Source: a bacterium 1XD21-13
GTDB taxonomy: Bacteria; Bacillota; Clostridia; Lachnospirales; Lachnospiraceae
Direction: 5' to 3'
Assembly: GCA_009917555.1 (NCBI GenBank)
Contig: QZDX01000025.1
Location: 1-49,873 of the forward strand
Length of the DNA stretch: 49,873 bases
Part shown: positions 47,320-49,873 of the stretch, one piece after another
Layout: the number at the start of each line of letters is the position of its first letter
How positions within the stretch are numbered: position 1 is the first letter of the stretch
Made by a program: the position numbers and the translations under genes
The notes under the pieces: model-generated
Database searches by the model: none
What the model was told of the DNA's origin: nothing
Seen by the model: only the letters and a program-made list of their open reading frames with translations

Positions 47320-47348
47320 TTATATACGGTTGACCGAATAAATTCAAC
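47320..47348 (-). promoter_or_regulatory. Promoter of the HTH-response regulator-kinase unit
   Basis: Minus strand -35 TTGAAT (47343-47348), 17 bases, -10 TATAAT (47320-47325), about 35 bases before the excisionase-like start. Confidence 0.75.
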
Positions 47349-47363
47349 TGCTATTTATATATG

Positions 47364-47520
47364 TGTTCCAAACAGATTGCCTAAACAATCGGAACACCGA
47401 CACACCCTCCGGGAGTGTCGAAAGACAAGAATAGCAAGCACTGCCTATGTACGGACACATAGGCAAAATTCCCCATACTTCCCTACCGTCCGTATGATGA
47501 AATTTCCATAGGGAAGTATC
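47364..47520. other. Candidate origin of transfer (four consecutive hairpins)
   Basis: Four inverted repeats follow each other. (1) GTGTTCC...GGAACAC with inner GATTG/CAATC (47364-47398). (2) CGACAC/GTGTCG with inner CCC/GGG (47399-47421). (3) TGCCTATGT/ACATAGGCA (47443-47466). (4) ATACTTCCCTA/TAGGGAAGTAT (47476-47520), followed by CCCTAACCC. Dense inverted repeats immediately upstream of mobC and relaxase genes are the normal setting of an oriT. The nick site cannot be fixed from sequence alone. The 422-base gap from 47286 to 47707 holds no gene. Confidence 0.7.
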
Positions 47521-47707
47521 CCTAACCCTCTTTGCTTTTCTTTCCTCTTTTTCTCTGCAAGTCCTTGACCTTCTTCCGCAGATTTGCTACAATAACACAT
47601 GGATAATTCTATCCAAAACAACTGAACAGACACGAAACCAGACTGTTGTAAACCGAACAAGTTACAGCAGTTTTTTTATGCCCAAATTTAGAAAGGACGA
47701 TGTAAAA

Positions 47708-48049
47708 ATGGCAAACAGGACACGCACCAACCGGAATGAATTTCACTTAGATGACAAAGAGCAGTACATCCTTGATGAGAAGTTTAAGCTGTCCGGCATG
47801 AAAAGCAAATCGGCTTTTATACGGAAGCTGATTTTATACGGATATGTCTATGACGTGGATTACAGTTTTTTGCGGGAATACAATACGGAACTGGGGCGGA
47901 TCAGCTCCAGCCTGAACCAGATTGCGAAAAGAATTAACAGCACAAATCACGTCTATCAGGAAGATATGGACGAAGTAAAGGAGTTGATGAAACAGGTATG
48001 GCAGTCACAAAAATCCATGCTATCACAGCAACCGTTGATAAAGCGGTAG
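47708..48049 (+). CDS. MobC-like relaxosome accessory protein
   Basis: 113 residues from the ATG at 47708 (MANRTRTNRNEFHLDDKEQYILDEKFK), which has AGAAAGGA upstream; an earlier in-frame ATG at 47678 has none. It has an N-terminal ribbon-helix-helix-like part (SGMKSKSAFIRKLILYG) and a C-terminal MobC region (LGRISSSLNQIAKRINSTNHVYQEDMDEVKELMKQVWQSQKSML). MobC binds oriT and helps the relaxase open the DNA. Its end overlaps the relaxase start by 52 bases. Confidence 0.93.
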   Translation: MANRTRTNRNEFHLDDKEQYILDEKFKLSGMKSKSAFIRKLILYGYVYDVDYSFLREYNTELGRISSSLNQIAKRINSTNHVYQEDMDEVKELMKQVWQSQKSMLSQQPLIKR

Positions 48050-49371
48050 ACTACATATGCAACCCGGATAAGACAGATGAAAGCATCTACATTTCTTCCT
48101 ACGCCTGTGCGTCGGAAACCGCAGCGATTGACTTCAAATATACCTTAGACCACTGCCGGGAAAACAGCCCTAACAAAGCCTACCATCTGATACAGGCTTT
48201 CGCTCCCGGTGAGGTCAGTTTTGACGAAGCGCACCAGATAGGGAAAGAGCTTGCCGACAAAGTTTTAGAGGGAAAATATTCTTATGTTGTCACCACACAT
48301 ATTGATAAAGGTCATGTCCATAACCACATCATTTTTTGTGCCGCCGACAACATAGAACACAATAAATATCATGACTGCAAGCAAAGTTATTACCGCATCC
48401 GAAAACTGAGTGACGAGCTGTGCAGCGAGCATAACCTTTCCGTCATAATTCCCGGTGGGGAGCGTGGCAAAAAATACAATGAATGGCAGTCAGACAAGAA
48501 TGGTACAGCATGGAAAACGCAGATAAGAAAAGACATCAACGCCGCCATAAAGGCATCGTCTACCTATGAAGAATTTCTGCTCCTGATGCGGGTGAAAGGC
48601 TATGAGATAAAAGGCGAAACTTTTGGGGAAGACGCCCTCAAATTTATCTCCTTCCGTCCACTTGGCAAAGACCGTTTTGTGCGTGGCAGCATCAAGTCAC
48701 TCGGAAAGGAATACACAAAGGAGCGCATCAAAGAACGGATTGAACTAAAACGGGAACGGAAGGCAGTTATCCCGAAAAGGGATTACGCAAATAAGAGATT
48801 GATTGACACCTCTGATGAGAAATTTCAGAACAGTCCGGGACTGCAAAGGTGGGCGGCGGTGGAGAATTTAAAGATTGCTGCACAGGCATACAATGAGATA
48901 GGTTCCATCGCAGAACTGGAGCAAAAAATCTCTGCCGCTTCCGCCACCGGAAAAGAAGCAAAGCAGACCGTCCGTAAGCTGGAAAACCGCATCAAAGACC
49001 TTGCGGAAATCATTAAATATGCGGAACAATACAAAGCCAACAAATCCTACCATATTTCCTATAAGAAATCGAAAAACCCTGACGCATATTTCCGCAGGCA
49101 TGAGAGCCAGATTATCCTATATGGCGGCGCAAGGCGTATGCTGGAACAGGCGGGCATTTCCTTAAAAGGCTTGAACATCGACAAGCTGAAATCGGAATAT
49201 CAGGCGCTGACCGCACAGAAAAAAGAACTGACTGCCACCTACAAAAACAGCGAGAAAGAATTGAAATCGCTGAACCGGAAACTGGAGAACCTGAACCAGT
49301 ATTTAGGGCGCACAGAGCCGCCTAAAAAGGCACAAGAACAGCCAGACCGAAGCAACAGCTCTGATCGGTAA
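47998..49371 (+). CDS. MobA/VirD2-family relaxase
   Basis: 457 residues. The N-terminal relaxase domain carries the histidine triad in THIDKGHVHNHIIF (H101, H106, H108, H110), and a candidate catalytic Tyr19 in VDYICNPDKT. It nicks oriT and pilots the strand during conjugation (MOBP-like). The C-terminal part (about 290-457) is long charged helix, probably coiled coil (ELEQKISAASATGKEAKQTVRKLENRI, TYKNSEKELKSLNRKLENLNQYL), ending DRSNSSDR. The length is normal for relaxases of Firmicutes integrative elements, so it seems complete. Confidence 0.95.
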   Translation: MAVTKIHAITATVDKAVDYICNPDKTDESIYISSYACASETAAIDFKYTLDHCRENSPNKAYHLIQAFAPGEVSFDEAHQIGKELADKVLEGKYSYVVTTHIDKGHVHNHIIFCAADNIEHNKYHDCKQSYYRIRKLSDELCSEHNLSVIIPGGERGKKYNEWQSDKNGTAWKTQIRKDINAAIKASSTYEEFLLLMRVKGYEIKGETFGEDALKFISFRPLGKDRFVRGSIKSLGKEYTKERIKERIELKRERKAVIPKRDYANKRLIDTSDEKFQNSPGLQRWAAVENLKIAAQAYNEIGSIAELEQKISAASATGKEAKQTVRKLENRIKDLAEIIKYAEQYKANKSYHISYKKSKNPDAYFRRHESQIILYGGARRMLEQAGISLKGLNIDKLKSEYQALTAQKKELTATYKNSEKELKSLNRKLENLNQYLGRTEPPKKAQEQPDRSNSSDR

Positions 49372-49411
49372 AATCCTATCCCAAAGAGGCTTTAAAAGCA
49401 AAAAAAGCATC

Positions 49412-49551
49412 GTGGACAGTGTGCATAACTCCCCATTCCGCTATGGACAACACTATTCACAGCATATGGAAAAGCAAAAGCAGCTTTCCCACATCCTGCA
49501 AACAGTGTTGCCCACAGCTCCATAAGACGGGGAGTTATACACACTGCCCAC
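49412..49551. repeat. Long imperfect inverted repeat with DnaA-box-like arms
   Basis: The outer arms GTGGACAGTGTGCATAACTC (49412-49431) and GAGTTATACACACTGCCCAC (49532-49551) match at all but two positions. Pairing continues inward through CTATGGACAACAC/GTGTTGCCCACAG to TATGGAAAAGC/GCTTTCCCACA, with a 7-base loop near 49476-49482. Each arm contains one TTATNCACA sequence (49420-49428 reversed, and 49535-49543), the general DnaA-box form. A single-strand or double-strand replication origin is a reasonable hypothesis. Confidence 0.75.
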
Positions 49552-49616
49552 AATGCCGAAGGCGGCGGAATCCCACACATTCCTTCCTATCTTTTTATAA
49601 AAACCACAAAAAATCC

Positions 49617-49674
49617 TTGCAGATAATACCATATTCCTGTAATATAGTCTACAAATCTGCAAAAAAACAGGAAT
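49617..49674. repeat. Interleaved inverted repeats with pseudoknot topology
   Basis: TTGCAGAT (49617-49624) is complementary to ATCTGCAA (49655-49662), and ATTCCTGT (49633-49640) to ACAGGAAT (49667-49674). The two 8-bp perfect pairs are interleaved, so they can form together only as an H-type pseudoknot in RNA, or serve as two protein-binding sites in DNA. Confidence 0.75.
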
Positions 49675-49819
49675 GCCGAAGCACCCCCATTCCCTAAACC
49701 CTCTTGCAAAATTCGCAGTGTTGGTTTATAATCATCTTAGAAGCCGAAGGATTCTAGCACGTCCGACGGTTGTTCAATCGGAAACGAGTAATCAATTTTA
49801 GAAAAACAAACGGATCACT

Positions 49820-49856
49820 GGCTATTCTCTATTCGCAGTAGAGGATAGCCTTTTCC
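49820..49856 (+). terminator. Terminator-like hairpin at the right edge
   Basis: GGCTATTCTCTA (49820-49831) pairs with TAGAGGATAGCC (49839-49850) with one T-G mismatch and a short loop, followed by TTTTCC. It could end the mob transcript or act as a leader attenuator for the next gene outside the window. Confidence 0.7.
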
Positions 49857-49873
49857 GTTACTTGCGGTTGTGT

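Larger units (their letters stand above)
49372..49873. other. Structured non-coding region after the relaxase
   Basis: 502 bases with no convincing gene. It holds a 140-base foldback (49412-49551), a pseudoknot-like repeat (49617-49674) and three GCCGAAG repeats (near 49555, 49675 and 49743). A terminator-like hairpin lies at the right edge (49820-49856). The region may serve replication or control of the next gene, which is beyond the window. Confidence 0.6.

Noticed and set aside
49330-49525. A frame overlapping the relaxase end (reading ALIGKILSQRGFKSKK...)
   Set aside because: It has no start codon after its upstream stop and lies within the long inverted repeat; it is more likely read-through of structured DNA than a gene, though a frameshifted relaxase tail cannot be fully excluded.

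Overview
The window is a piece of a Gram-positive, low-to-mid GC Clostridia chromosome, most likely a gut Lachnospiraceae. This is inferred from the AGGAGG ribosome binding sites, the TTGACA/TATAAT promoters, lipoprotein signals without outer-membrane genes, the four-cysteine zinc form of L33, and a Lachnospiraceae-style mobile element at the right end. No species call is possible from sequence alone.

Core backbone, 1-38.8 kb, nearly all on the minus strand. Read in the direction of transcription it runs rpmG-secE-nusG-rplK-rplA, then rplJ-rplL behind an L10 leader with attenuator, then two small unknown membrane proteins, then rpoB-rpoC, and finally rpsL-rpsG-fusA-tuf. Consensus-like promoters can be placed upstream of rpmG, rplJ, rpoB, rpsL and tuf, and terminators after rplL, rpoC and tuf. 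The usually adjacent rpoBC and rpsL-tuf blocks are separated here by about 17 kb of accessory metabolism.

Accessory block between rpoC and rpsL (5.1-21.6 kb). (a) A sugar uptake and catabolism operon: lipoprotein binding protein, ABC ATPase, permease, TIM-barrel isomerase/epimerase and FGGY kinase. Next to it is an unusual LacI-type regulator that carries a second complete solute-binding-protein-like domain, and matching LacI-type palindromes lie in front of both transcription units. (b) A lone dihydrolipoamide dehydrogenase-like flavoprotein. (c) An RpiR regulator divergent from a single-cysteine Asp/Glu racemase-like protein and a four-carbon acid sugar kinase. (d) An ECF sigma factor with a membrane anti-sigma-like protein whose outside part is an RsgI-like region with an Asn-Pro motif followed by three PepSY repeats. 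(e) A metallo-beta-lactamase-fold hydrolase.

34.2-38.8 kb holds an IclR regulator convergent with an aldehyde dehydrogenase/FIST-protein pair, and a DtxR/MntR-like repressor.

38.8 kb to the end is an AT-richer mobile element (integrative conjugative or mobilizable type), truncated by the window edge. It carries small HTH and hypothetical genes, then a lantibiotic-immunity-like cargo operon (excisionase-like HTH, OmpR response regulator, histidine kinase, three permeases, one ABC ATPase, one lipoprotein). After that come a four-hairpin oriT candidate, MobC and an HUH relaxase. A 140-nt foldback with DnaA-box-like sequences and a pseudoknot-topology repeat follow the relaxase.

The most unusual points are the LacI/solute-binding-protein fusion, the ECF/RsgI-like/triple-PepSY pair, a two-copy family of ~100-nt palindromes between convergent genes, the duplicated 44-nt leader before both rplK and rplA, and the structured DNA flanking the mobilization genes.
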